From NCBI GenBank assembly GCA_013396915.1, contig VWZL01004335.1, positions 62,001 through 126,000 on the forward strand: DNA of 64,000 bases, in the 5' to 3' direction. The translations under genes and the position numbers were made by a program. The notes beneath the pieces were generated by a model that worked only from the letters and a program-made list of their open reading frames with translations, was not told where the DNA came from and did not search any database. This document shows, piece by piece, positions 1-12,463 of this stretch (its first letter is position 1; every line of letters starts with the position of its first letter). This stretch comes from Stercorarius parasiticus. Lineage: Eukaryota > Chordata > Aves > Charadriiformes > Stercorariidae.

Positions 1-1000
1 TCTAGGCACAGAAAGCTACCACTGATGGCTCAGAAAGATAAGCTACAGTGGACGAACTTTCAAGACTTTTTTATATTAGCGTGTTATTTCAAGTCTTATC
101 TGATTTAAAGGGAAAACACCTCTAATAAAATAGCACAGAAACTTTCATTTCTGCTGATGTATTTTTCCTTGAAAAACTTTGGAAAGATACTAGGCAGGGC
201 TGTCCCTTATGTTATATCAGCTGTATACTGCTATATAGGTCAGATTAATATCTATGAATGAAAATACATTTGTTGTAACACACTTTAGTTCAGATATGCT
301 CTTTTGCAGATGTGCAATGATTGACTCATTTCTACCTCGTTGGCTAGAAGACATCCTTTATCCTTTCAAAGCTTTCACACAATCATTTTTGTAAAAATGG
401 AGAAGGCATTTAACATTGTAAATATTGCATATGTAAAGATTTTAGGTGTATTTTGTGCCTACTTTGCAGCCACAAAAAATTGAAGTACTTGGAACAGATT
501 CCATATGTAGACAGACCGTAAAAATCTTATCCTCAATGGATGAAGCTCACCCCTCAAAATCCTACTTGGCGATTCAGAGGGTCTTTCATTTACCTACAGC
601 AGTGAGGTAATTTTACTGATTGTGAGTGTTGACCACAAAGGAATACCTGAGTGAGAAAGTACTACTCGCTGTGAGTAAATCTTTCAGAATGATGCTCTCA
701 ATAGTTATCTTTAGTTCTTTAAAACAAAAGGGAAGAAAATAAACTATGCAGTTTTGTTCTCCAGTTCTCCTTGTAATCTTTCATAGCAACCCAGACCCTC
801 ACCCCCCAAGTACTCATTATTGTCCTCTGCCTTTTTTCAGAAGATTACTGCCCCAGAGAACTCAGTCCTTCAGGTTCTCTCAAAAAACAGAGTAGGGAGA
901 CGGATCCCTTTACACTGAGATTTATTCCACCTAACCTAGCTATCATTTTCAGGAAATTCTTTGTTTCCTTTTTGACAAAGAAGGACCCTAGAAGTAGGAC
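1..1000. other. Intergenic, no gene seen
   Basis: AT-rich DNA with no exon-like stretch on either strand and no recognisable repeat until the CR1 fragment that begins near 1001. It lies on the 5' side of the P450 cluster and could hold decayed parts of the oldest P450 copy, but I could not align any of its exons 1-8 here. Confidence 0.5.
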
Positions 1001-1277
1001 CTGTAGTGACAGGACATAAGGGCCTGTAGCAATAGGCCAGGGAGTGATGGTTTTAAACTAAAGGAGGGTAGATTCAGAGTAGGTATAAGGATGAAATTTT
1101 TTACATGGAGGGTGGTGAAACGCTGGCACAAGTTGCAAAGAGAGGTGGTAGATGCCACATGCCTGGAAACATTCAAGGTCAGGTTGGGAGGGACTCTGAG
1201 CAACCTGATCTAGTTGAGGATGTTGGACTAGATGACCTTTATAGGTCCCTTCCAACCCAAACCATTCTACGATTCTA
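1001..1277 (+). mobile_element. CR1 LINE fragment (3' end)
   Basis: The stretch has the usual CR1 3' untranslated order: a purine-rich 'ggtggtgaaacgctggcac' segment, then 'ttcaaggtcaggttggg', then 'ggtcccttccaaccc', ending in 'accattctacgattcta'. It is 5' truncated, as nearly all avian CR1 copies are. Short open frames on both strands here are by-products of this repeat. Confidence 0.85.
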
Positions 1278-3768
1278 AGTCCAGCTTAGCCTGGGAAACT
1301 ATATTTCAGACGCTGACACCATGTGAGGAGTATATGACTAACAACTGGAAAAGGGATTGCAAATGCATCTGCCAAAAAAACTTCGATAGATCCATTCTGA
1401 TTGTTCACAATACTTAAAAACTAGCGAGAAATACAGAAAAAGCAACAGGACAATTAAAAATGTAAAAAGTACGCGTTGTGAAAACATCAAACAAGAAATG
1501 GGACTAGAAGTGACCTCTTGAACAATGTGGTGCAGCCAGATGACTAAACCTTCATGTGAAGTTAAGCTAAATGAACAGGATGTGGGACACTGCAGACCAT
1601 TATATGAGAAAGTTGCTGGATGTGACAGGACACGATATAACACTCTGGTAAGAATTATAGATAACACCCTGAAAAAATGAAAAGTGAGCTACAAGAGAAA
1701 TGGCTTAATAGCACAGACAATTGTAAGGGAGAATTGGGGACCTTCTTGGGAGCATAACCTTGAAAGGACAGCAGTGCCCCTGTAGGCATAGCTGAAATAC
1801 CAACCTCAGGTACAGATGTAGCAAATCTGAGACCAAACAAAATTTAATTGGTAGTGAACAAAGATGGGGAAGGCAAAGAAATAGGAAAAGAGACAATGAG
1901 GCATGCAAAAAAACCTGCGATGAGGGCTGTCTGGGGTATCTGCCAGGCAGCCCTGAGGTAGAACACTGCAGCCCAGAGCAAGACAGTAAATCAGATCTCT
2001 TGGTTTTGATCATCAACAAGTGTTTGATTTCCTCCTGTGGTCTCCACCCTGATATGGTGGAGACCTGCTGATCATGCACAACCCAGAATTCATTCATTCC
2101 CTGTGGTCAGAAGCCTTAGACAAGTGCCTGAGCTCATGACAGGTGAATCCAAGCCTTACGGTTTGACCACCTATGTGAAAAGACTGGATACAGATTTTTC
2201 CCACCACGTTTCAGATTGCTCTTCACCCCGAAAAGACTCTCTCTATGCAACAGATGGTGCACAAAGATGTCTGTGATGGTCATTGGGAAATGAAACACAG
2301 CAGTTGTTGGCATTCTAGATAACCTTTGTTTCATCAGAGATTTAAACATTACTTTCTTTTCAATGTGACTATGACCTTGAAGTGTATGATTTGTTTCTCC
2401 TAAGGTTCTTTACCTTAATTGCTCACCTCCATACTTGAGATGTCAGTGGCATTTGGTTCTCCATCTTAGGGTATTTTCTTTCATTGATTATTTCCAAATT
2501 AATCAAAGCTGTGGGTACGCTGAGTCAGTAGAGCGTCTTTTGTACATAGTTACAACTTCTGTGGAATATGTTACTGGACACTATGGAGAGGTGACCAGCC
2601 TTACAGAAGCTTAAAATATTTTGCTGTGAACCCTTTTGCTCGTCAATACAGTGGCGGGAAAGGAAAGCAAGAAGTTAAATGAGACATAGGGTGAAGGATG
2701 AACTTTGAGGATGGGACTGGAAAGTAAGCCAAAGTTAAAGTAAAACTGCTCTAAATTTGAGATTCATGATGACAAGCATTTCTTTTCTTTCTCATAAAAG
2801 GCTGCCAATGTTTTATCCTCTCCAATAACCACTGAACAGTCTTTCCCTCTCACCTTGACATGTTTTTAACTAAAAAGCTTAAATAAGGTTTGTGGGTTTT
2901 TTTCTTTTTTTTAAGTGAGTAAAAACTCATTCAGTATTGACATTTATTTAGGTGTGCATAAAAATATCTGAAAAAGAGTTATATGGCAGCAACCATGTGT
3001 AACTTTCAACTTGAAATTAGATTCCACCCTCAGGATGATGAAGGCTTCCTCTTAGACTTCGGTCATTCTCAGACGAAACCTTATAAGACTATTTTTCAAA
3101 TTAATAGCATTTTGGAGGTTAGGTCAACCATCCTTTAAAAGATATTTTCTGTCTCCAGTCCCAATCAGAAAACAGGTATCTTTCTCTGTAAGGGTCAAAC
3201 TGACAAAAGCCACTGGGATTAGTGGTTTTCTAAGCGAAAATTTCAAATTACATGTTTCTAATGCAGTGTATCTCTTTTTTCTTTTTTTTTTTTAAAGAGA
3301 TTAAATACAGATAGATGAAATGTTAATGAAATGAAACAAAGGAGTTGGACTTAAAGAAATAAAAAAATTTATCTTATTATTATTTCCTCTTATTAGCAAT
3401 TATTTCTTATTTAAACTTCTTATTTAAACTAACCAAAAGTCAAGCTTATTGACACTCGGCCCTTTTCCAAAACACCAGTGGATGAACATAACTTTGAAGA
3501 CCCTATCACAGGTATTCAATACTACCTCCTTCAGAGTGGTATGTCATTACTGAGGTCATCGCTTGTATTTCATCACTGAAAGGTGAATTTATTTTAAAGC
3601 CATCTACTGAACATTTGCTTACAAAATTTCTTTTAATATTTGTATTCAAATCTGTTGATGATTAAATGCATGAATTAAATGATCAGATGATCGGTTGTAT
3701 CTGTTTAATATTCCTTGGGGACGTGCAGTCTTCTTTCTCTCTCACTGGAATCAACGTGCTGACAAAGT
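1278..3768. other. Intergenic, no gene seen
   Basis: No open exon with matching splice sites and no repeat that I can name. Short poly-T and poly-A runs occur (about 2898-2915 and 3280-3295). By position this DNA should correspond to the body of the oldest P450 copy, of which only the last exon is recognisable. Confidence 0.45.
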
Positions 3769-3945
3769 ATGTCTGGTGAGACTCCTGCCAAAAGAGAGCT
3801 CTACTTCTTCTTCACAAGCCTCATGCAGAAGTTCACATTTCACCCTCCCCCAAGAGTTTCCATCTGAGACCTGAACCTCTTCCCCTCCATTGGGTTTTCC
3901 ATGCACCCAAAGGCTTAAAAGGTCTACACTGTACCACTTTCCTAG
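3769..3945 (+). pseudogene. CYP2-type P450 relic, last exon only
   Basis: This segment aligns along its length with exon 9 of the two downstream P450 copies (14445-14632 and 26729-26916), including the stretch for the Leu-Phe-Phe-rich helix, the PPP-containing turn and the final TAG at 3943-3945. It is clearly dead. The codon for the residue before Asp in 'SISDLDL' has become TGA (3865-3867), the heme-cysteine region at its start is scrambled, and further small indels follow. No exons 1-8 of this copy are visible. The flank after it (to about 4440) also resembles the flank after the second copy. It is therefore the remnant of a tandem duplication, not a processed copy. No function is expected. 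Confidence 0.8.
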
Positions 3946-4687
3946 AGCTTTTCTCAGATGTATTTCTGACTCAGAAATAAAAAATGCATACTTTCAGTAC
4001 GAAATATATTAACAGTCCACTGACACATATGTGTCCCTACACCTACGCATATTTCATCAAGCAAACAGGACAGGGATCAGTCTCTGGTACTGCACAGATC
4101 ACATACCCACCACAATGACACTTCCTCCTCCCTGACCTCCAAGGCAGACCTTGGTTCTTTACACGTTCCTCCAAATACAGACACACACAGAGAGAAGCAT
4201 GCAAATACTCGTACAACCTACTGCAAGAAAATGAGAGATGTCCCGATTCAGAACTATTGTGTAAACATGTTGAAGATTACCAGAGGAAATCCTAAACTTG
4301 GAACTAAGAACTAATTTGCTTCAGAATAGTATGCATATTAATGAGATCCCCTGAACTCTTAAAAAAACCCCCAAAAGCACCAACTTTCCCACTTTAGAAT
4401 CAAACTGTGTCCAGCATTGTCTTCAAAGATACAAAGATGCTTACTTTATTGTGAGTGACACAGCTAATGTGACCAGATCCCCCAATTTTCCAGCAAGTTT
4501 GGCCAATGACACTTATGTCTGCATCCATTCGGGGTATTTTTTTCTTGAGTTCATGTTCAGTGAGGAGAACTGAGACAGTGAAAAGAATGACCCTTGCTAC
4601 ACTGAATCTTGCTCACTGAGATGGCTAAGCACCACTAGAATTTTCTCCTGATCCTAAAGGAACCTGGCCAAGTTCTCCTCATGCATC

Positions 4688-5442
4688 TGTAACAGTGTGC
4701 TCCACTGCCAACCTAACCTTTATCTCCCATAACTCTGCCCAAGTGATAACCACCCATGGTGGTCATAATGGGTGCATCTGGTCATGATGGCTGCATCCGG
4801 CTCAATGGGGTTTTGGGGAGACAATAGCCAAGGGATAATTTCACCAATGCTACCAAACCACTTAACCACAATATTGGTACTGTGGTCGATATGCAAATAT
4901 GACTATAGGTCAGTCATCTTACCCCATAAGTACTGAACAGCCAAAAAGCCCTTTGAGCTCTCCTGCATGGCAGCAGTCTGCATACCAGGATCTCCCTTTG
5001 AGTAGGGATGACTCTCAGGGTTACTTCTCGAGATTAAGAGATTCCTTGCCACAACAGATCCTTGGTAAGTGACTAATAGCATGCTAAAATTTGAAATCTT
5101 AGCGAAGTGATATAAAGGATTGATTGCACATATATACTCCTTTAGACATAAACCATTGACCGAATCTGGGACTACGATTGGATCCAGCCTCACCTCAACT
5201 CCTCTCTAAGAAGTTTAGAAAGCATGGGGGTCCTTTCTGAACCTCAACTTAATGGGAAGGTGTCCCTGACTGTTCTTTCTAACCCTGTCCTCTGTGCAGT
5301 AAATAACCAAGTGTGCTTTGCCATTGAATCTTGTTAAAAAACTGTCACATTTACTATCAAACTTTGTTAAATCCCTGGTTTATATCAATAAATGCACCGC
5401 TGCTTCTCTCTATGAGTGAAGTGCATCACTCCATCTGTGACA
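4688..5442 (+). mobile_element. Solo LTR of an endogenous retrovirus
   Basis: A 755-bp element begins TGTAACA and ends TGTGACA. It is bracketed by an exact 5-bp direct repeat, GCATC, at 4683-4687 and 5443-5447, which is the signature of retroviral integration. Inside, in plus orientation, are an octamer ATGCAAAT (4891-4898), a TATAAA box (5111-5116) and an AATAAA signal (5387-5392) about 50 bp before the end, in the order expected for U3-R-U5. No internal gag, pol or env sequence or second LTR is present, so this is a recombination-derived solo LTR. A 5-bp duplication fits ERVL-like elements best, but the family is not certain. Confidence 0.85.
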
Positions 5443-5447
5443 GCATC

Positions 5448-6833
5448 ATGTAAAACACCACAGAGCAGCAAAGTCTTTGACTATCACAAACTTAACAAAC
5501 ATTAAGGAAACAACTCATCTCGTTCAGGATGTGTGTCTAGATGCCTGTCAGACCTTGGAGGAGACACATATATTGGGCAAAGCAGGATCTTGAATCACCA
5601 CTTCAAAAGAAGGTCAAGGGGAAATGTTCCCAAGCAGGGAAGAAACACTCACAGCCTGTCACTCATGTCTGTAACAACCTCACCCTGCTCAGCTCACTCA
5701 CTACCTGCCAGCACTGTAGGAACCAGAGACTTGCCAGAGGAAATCAGCAGGACTGAGCAGGCAAGGGCAAAGGGATGAGAGGGGTTGCCTCCTTCTCCCA
5801 CTGCATTTCAGGAGATGCCCCTAGTTCCCACAGTGTCCTTCCAATAACCCGGAGAGTCTTCTACAGGCAGGTAAAGGCTGTACTTGTTCTGAAACCCTGC
5901 ACAGACCTAACCCTGGGCCCATCTCTTGGGAAACAACTCAGAACTGCTGCTTCCTTTCCTGTCTCAGGAGTCAATATCTGACTTATTCTTTGTTAATAGT
6001 TAAATCCCAGATATACGTGGAAAGAATGACATTCTGAGTGCCTTTTTACCTCCTTTGGGGAGGAGGAGTAGAAACAGGCCAACTGGCACACAGTGGGACA
6101 TAGGTCCTGGACTTTTTCCAGGACACTTTCCAGGTAGATGAAATGTCCTGGTCTTTCCTCCAAAGACCTGGAGGGCAGCAGCAGACTCAGGAAAAGCGGG
6201 TACATAAGCAGGCTTGCTCTATTTCCTACTCCAGGCTCCCAGCCAAGTGCCCGTGTCATTTTCTTCTAGGTCTCCATACCCCCATCCCCTGGGGAGCTGA
6301 CTCCTCTCCTATGCCTTTGGTCACATCTCTGCAGGGATCCTGATGCTTTAAATGGAGTCAAGGACAAGAGGCTCAGCCTGGGCACCTCACCTCACACAGT
6401 CTTCACATTCTTGCCTCAAGGTCATGTACAATTTATTTTTCCACACTTCTACTAGAAAGTTCTTCCAAACACAGTTCTGAAGGCTGCGGCTCGTCTTCTC
6501 TGGTCAGTCTCTATGAAAGCCCTGGATGGTTTCTTCTCCATGATTTCTTCTTTTAACACCTCCTTCTCTGCTGCTCACTCTCTTAGACTCTAAGACACAC
6601 AAGTCAGACTGTACCTCTGCCCTCTTTCTTCAACCAACAGAGGCCATCTTTTCTGAATTTTCCCCTCAGCTTTGGCTGCCCATTCAGAGATAATTATACA
6701 AGCTCTTCTCTCCATCTCCTTTCCTGAAATGGTTACAGATGGATGTCAAAGACAATTGCCACAGCTGAAGATACAGACCCTACTATACAACTGGCTCTAG
6801 GTTGCCCTGCTTGAGCAGCATTGTTGGACCAGA
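5448..6833. other. Intergenic, no gene seen
   Basis: Moderately GC-rich pyrimidine-heavy DNA. It was searched for a first exon of the downstream pseudogene (a membrane anchor followed by a PPGP motif and a CAG donor) and none was found on the plus strand. Short open frames here show no family resemblance or splice structure. Confidence 0.45.
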
Positions 6834-7064
6834 TCATAGAATCATAGAATAGTTTGGGTTGGAATGGACATTTAAAGGTCTCTAGTCCAACCCCACTGCA
6901 ACAAGCAGGGACATCTTCAACTAGATCAGGTTGCTCAGAGTCGCAACCAATCTGACCTTGGATGTTTCCAGGGATGGGGCATATACCACCTCTCTTGGCA
7001 ACACAGGCCAGTGATTCACCAAAGATGACCTCCAGAGTTCCCTTCCAGCCTTAACCATTATATG
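6834..7064 (-). mobile_element. CR1 LINE fragment
   Basis: Reverse-complement CR1 3' end. It opens with 'atcatagaatcatagaat' and continues through 'tttgggttggaa' and 'agtccaacccc' to a 'cacctctcttggcaacac' segment. It is 5' truncated. Confidence 0.85.
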
Positions 7065-8047
7065 AAAATCAGGAACATGTAAAGCATGGGTTATCTGACC
7101 AGGTACAGCTTCTGGTTTTGGAAGAGAAGGTGCCCCTTACCATCTATTCACTTTAAAGGAAGCTGAGGCTATCAGATGAATACAGAAAATTTGGCCAGAT
7201 CAGACTGACCCTACATTTCACCCTGCTTGAACTCTTGCTATAACACAGATGAGCGTGCCATGAAAAATTATTCAGCTAGCTCAGAGGAGCTTGCCACTAA
7301 GTTCTTCCTTTCTGGAGTACTTCTGAGTACTACTTGGGCAGCTTTCCACTATAGGACCCACAGCACATCAAGGCCATAAATCCACATACTCAAGAGGAAT
7401 CTTCACAACTGTTTCAGATCCCTAGTCCCCGAAGCTTCTGCTCCTGTCAAGACCTGGCATCCCCAACATCTTCCATAAAGAGAGAAGGGAAAGCCTGAGC
7501 AACCAGTGGAACCTCTTCCTTCTTCTCCCACCTCCTCAGAGTCCCAAAGTTCAAGGCAGTGTTTGGGTGACTGTTTCTAAATTGAACTTATGCCCACAGA
7601 CATGTTGAGGAACATTTCCAACATAACCCCTACGAGTTCTCAGCTTCTCAATCAAAAGTTACCTACAGAGTCCATGTAGTGGACACAGTTCCTTCAAAAC
7701 TCAAAATGAAGCCATTCTTAACCTGTGGCAGCAGCTCTTCCATCTTGTCACTAAAAGCAATAACTCCAGATGTACCTACAGGCATAACTCCAGACTATTT
7801 AAGAGGTATTACTCACAATTCCAGCATATTTGTACCTACCCGGATTTTTATAGCAGGAACTGAACGGGGTTTGCCATGATTACTGAGAAATTCACTTTCT
7901 GTTTGTCTCTTCAAAGGAACATGGGGCCAAGCCTTTCTGTTCTTCAGCCTTTCCTTTAGCCCCTCTAAAAGTCTGTTAATTACATATCTAACAGAGGATT
8001 ACAGACCCCATTGTGAGTCTTTTTATTCATAAGAGCTCCAATATTTT

Positions 8048-8260
8048 AGGAAATTTAGGAAAAATTTCTGCACAGAAAGGGTTATCAAGCTTTGGAACAG
8101 GCTGCTCAGGCAAGTGGTGGAATCGTCCCCCCTGGTATTTAAAAGATGGATAGTGCTTAGTGATATGGTTTAGTGGTGGTTTTTGTCAGTGTTAGGTTAA
8201 TGGTTGGACTCGATAATCTGCAAGGTCCCTTCCAACCTAGATAATTCTATGATTCTATGA
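8048..8260 (+). mobile_element. CR1 LINE fragment
   Basis: CR1 3' end of the subtype with 'gtatttaaaagatggatag' and 'gatatggtttagtgg'. It finishes with 'ggtcccttccaacctag' and 'attctatgattctatga'. It lies about 155 bp upstream of the first visible exon of the P450 pseudogene. The same subtype recurs at 21654-21866 and, reversed, at 25835-26045. Confidence 0.88.
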
Positions 8261-11200
8261 TTTGTATGATAAATTCTCCACATTATGGACAATGAATGAA
8301 AAGCTAATGCCATGCAGGAAAGAGAACATTAAAACTGCTGAAAAATAAGTATTTTGAGCTTACTGAAAATCATCTGAAAATCATCTTCTTTTATTGTCCC
8401 CTCTCATCCCACTAGCTATCCAAAACATATGGCCCAGTCTTCAGCATTCACATGGGGCCAAGGAAAGTGGTGATTCTATCAGGATATGACACGGTGAAGG
8501 AAGCTCTGGTGAGCCAGGCGGTTGCATTTGCAGGGAGACCTAAACTACCAATTGTTGAAGAAACAGGAAAAGGGAAAGGTGAGTGTGCTGTTCTGTTCCC
8601 CATACACCTGCCTTCTGCAAAGAAGAATGAGACTTTTTCCATGGAGAGAAGAATGCAGAATGTCCCACTTTGCTTTGTTAAGCATGAGGCGCAACGGAAA
8701 CGACAGGGAAATTGAACAATGTATGGTGATATTCACGGGACATAAGGAGAGATGATACTCTTAATTTACATGTAAACATTTAATTTAGAGGTCTGAGTCT
8801 GCAGATGAGTGTTCTCTTAGAGGTGACAAGTTGAGGAGCTGACATGGGGGAATCTCCTGATCTCTTCTCACAAAGAGCACCCCCGCAGCCGCCCAGCTAC
8901 CAAAACTTTGCCACATAAACCCAATAGAAGCTGGCAAAGAAGTATCTACTATGTCAGCAGCACTGTCTTCAAATACTCCTTGTGAGATTGATATTATTGA
9001 ATGTTTATTTTAAATTTTCCAGTTAAATTTACATCTGAGATTAAACCTCACTTTAAAAGAGAATAAACAATACCCCAAGCCTTTAGTTTGCTTCCCCAGA
9101 GGGAGTTCACTTTTTGCTCTCAGTTCTTCTGGTGCAGATTTCACCCTCCACAGATGTTAGACCTTGAACCTTATCTTCCAATTGCCGTAAATATTGATAG
9201 GATACATAGAAGTAAGGACATGAGAGACTGTCATCTTCTGGCAGGAAAGCAAGGTTGAGCACATTTGTATCTTGTGATCAGCTCTGAGTAAGCGCTGTAT
9301 CGTTAAATATGTCTGCCAGCCTACCTGCAAATGATTTCTTGCCTCACTAGGGACAGTCTCTTCAACAAGGTTTGAAGCAAGAATAAGAGAGCATGAGTGG
9401 TGGAAAGAGAGTAAATAGCAGCACCAACTTGACCAAAACTTCGCTGCAAATGCCACTGAGAATTCCCTGCAGCTTTTCTAGTGTGTAGGGTGGTGGGATT
9501 ACCCCCACCATGTGGGGAGATTTTCCAAACGGATGCCCATAGTTGAAGTTTCCTTTACTCTCTACAGTCTAGGTAAGAACACAGGTGCTCTTGAGAGAGG
9601 ATGCATCTTACCTAAGGGGGACATCTAAGGTTAATGTGCACACTCAACATCCCAGGCGATGTCCCAGAGGCACAAATCACACTCTCTGTTCTAAACAAAG
9701 CTGAACAAAAGCCCTCATGTCTCAGGGCATGCCAGATACCTCAAGAACTCAGAACAGTGGCTGCTTCCCTCAGAGCTTTCCCCTGATTTATCTTTCCTGT
9801 CTTATTTCATTCTATGTGGGGACACCACATGTCTTTAGAGCTTGACAGGTTTCCTGCTAGCACTCATCTTTGCCAGGATTCAGGGTAGATGAAGAATCTT
9901 TGCTCTTAGGATGAAATTTGTATTTCTGAGCTTTCATTTTCCATTTCAGGAGTTATATTTTCTGATGGAGAAAACCGGAAAGTGATGTGAAGATTTACTC
10001 TTACAACCTTACGAGACTTTGGAATGGCAAGAAGGCCATAGAGGATCGTGTTGTGGAAGAGTATGGATGCCTAGGAGACACCATTGAGGCACAGAAAGGT
10101 GGGGGAAATCTTACCTTCATTACGCTCTGATTGTCCTGAAACCTTCTACAAAAATGCCAAAGGTCAAGCAAGAAAAGTCTCTGAACTCTTTCAGTGATCT
10201 ACCTTTCTCCAGCATCCATGCTCCGAGGAGTTTGTATGAGCTGTCCGTCTCTGTGTTTCTACGTGGCAATTGCCTGACGTGCAAATGAAAAACATTCATT
10301 GAGGCATTGGAAGTCAAACAGGGAGTCAGGCATTAAACAGCACATCTGAGAAGAGTAATTTGTTCCTCCATGTGCAGTGCCTTTAATTGATTTAACGGCA
10401 TTGGGAGAGCAGAATATTATTGCAAGGACTTGCAGACCTGTACTAAAAAATTGATTGTCCCTAAAGTCATATGTCTGGGAAACCCTTCCAAGAGGAGACA
10501 GAACATCCAGTTACACATTTCACTAGCATCATCCAAGATTATTTCTCACTAGGCTCAGTCACCAACAGCAGGACTTCAGTAGGTAGTTCTTTCCATCAAG
10601 CAGACTTGGGATGAAACCAGATTTCTACATCATCAACCTAATTCAGGCTTCAAGTCCTCACCTTGAACCCCTGAAAGCAGGAGCTGTATCCAGCTGCAAA
10701 GGGGATGTACCAGAGGGCTCTAGAAGCTGTAGAGCCCCAGCAGGACAGTTTGAGTGACCAAGAGTTACTGAGTTAGGAGGTCAGACCTAAAGGGCCTAGA
10801 GGTACACAGTCCAGCTCTCAAAGAATACTGGTCATAAGGGACTGTCCAGTACGGCACTGACGGGGTAAATGGCAATGCTGAGTTTCCCTTATACCAGGAA
10901 GTTTTAAGATCATGTATGTCCAAACAAAGCAGCCTGGGGTAGGGCCACAAAGACCGAGGGCAGCAATAGCCTTGGAGAAAATGAAGGGGAGCACAAAAGA
11001 TTCGCATTCAGTCTCTGTTCTGTTGAAATGCTGTTAGGTACGTGCGAACCCTGAGATGGGGGAGCCTTTCCTCCTGCCAGCTACGTGGCTATCATGTCCC
11101 ATACTTCACTGAGCCTCTGCATGCTGCTTTAGTTAATTAGAATAACTATTGACTTTGTTGTTTGCACCACCTTTTCCCATGCTAGGGAAGCCCCTTGAGA

Positions 11201-12340
11201 TGACTCTGATGATGAATGGCACTGTTGCTAATATCATCGTATCTATATTGCTTGGAAAGCGATACGACTATGAAGACCTCACTTTCAAAAGGCTCCTGAC
11301 ACTGGTGAATGAAAATATCAGGATATTTGGGACTCCATCACTTTTGGTAATCCATACTGTTTGAATATTGCTCTTCAAAAGTATGATTATACAGTGGTAT
11401 ACACAGGTACACCTCTCCAGCATTGCAATACATCTACCTGTACATGACAAATGCACCCTGAAATGGCAGAAAGTGGACCTCTGATACCATTTATGGACTT
11501 CTCTTAGCAGCATAGCCTGGGAAATTATAAGTTCCTCCTTTCATGAAGAATTGGACAACATGTAATACGGTACAAGGATTGCATCCCCTAGACATAGAAG
11601 TTGGTCATTATTCCCCATCTCCCATTACAAACAAGGTCAAAATCAGTGTGGGAATGCCTGTAACTTCTTCTTAAACTTGAGACTCCCAGTTCCAACCGGT
11701 GTGGATATGGAGGGATGAATTATCTAGGAATGGAGAGGTAGGAAATTGTGTCAAGAACATATGCACAAACATGGGATTTCTAGGCCATCATCAACTAGTA
11801 TGATTAATACTCAGTGTAAGAGGGAATATATTTTAACCATTTTACACAGTTGGCCAGGGAAAAAAAAGGGGACAAAGGAACATATTCCATCTTGAGTTTA
11901 AGGCTATACACCATTTTCTGTAAGGGCTTTTCTTAATATATGCTGTTGAACTGTGATACGTCTGCTTAGCAGCTGTTTTTTCTTCATCGCTGTCTCTGCA
12001 TCTTGCAGATTTACAACATGTTCCCAGCCCTTGGATTCCTCCTGAAGAACTACAAAACTTTTATTCAGCATGTAAAAGAAATCAATGATTTTATCAAGGT
12101 GACTTTCATAGAACATCTCAAAGATCTGGACAGGAACGACCATAGGAGCTTCTTTGACACTTTCCTTGTGAGACAACAAGAGGTAATAAAATCCTAGCAG
12201 CTTCTTCAAATCTCCTCACTCTCCTTTCAAGACTTGGTAGATAAACAAATGTTCTTCAGCAGAGATCTAACATGTGCAAAAGTCCTACCAAAAACTGTGG
12301 CCAGGCTAAAAGATTGTGCAGTCACTTCAGCTAGGAGATA

Positions 12341-12463
12341 AGTGTTCAAGGCCAGGCTGGATGCGGCTTTGAGCAGCCTGGTCTGGTGGGGGGTGTCTCT
12401 ACCCAGGGCAGGGGGGGTTAAACAAGATGATCTTCCAACCCAAACCATTCTGTGATTCTGTGA
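12341..12463 (+). mobile_element. CR1 LINE fragment
   Basis: Short CR1 3' end ('gtgttcaaggccaggctgg' to 'accattctgtgattctgtga') in the intron after exon 5 of the P450 pseudogene. Confidence 0.85.

Noticed and set aside
1338..2349. Overlapping minus-strand frames of 61-130 codons
   Set aside because: No domain, signal or splice structure; frames on both strands overlap as expected by chance.
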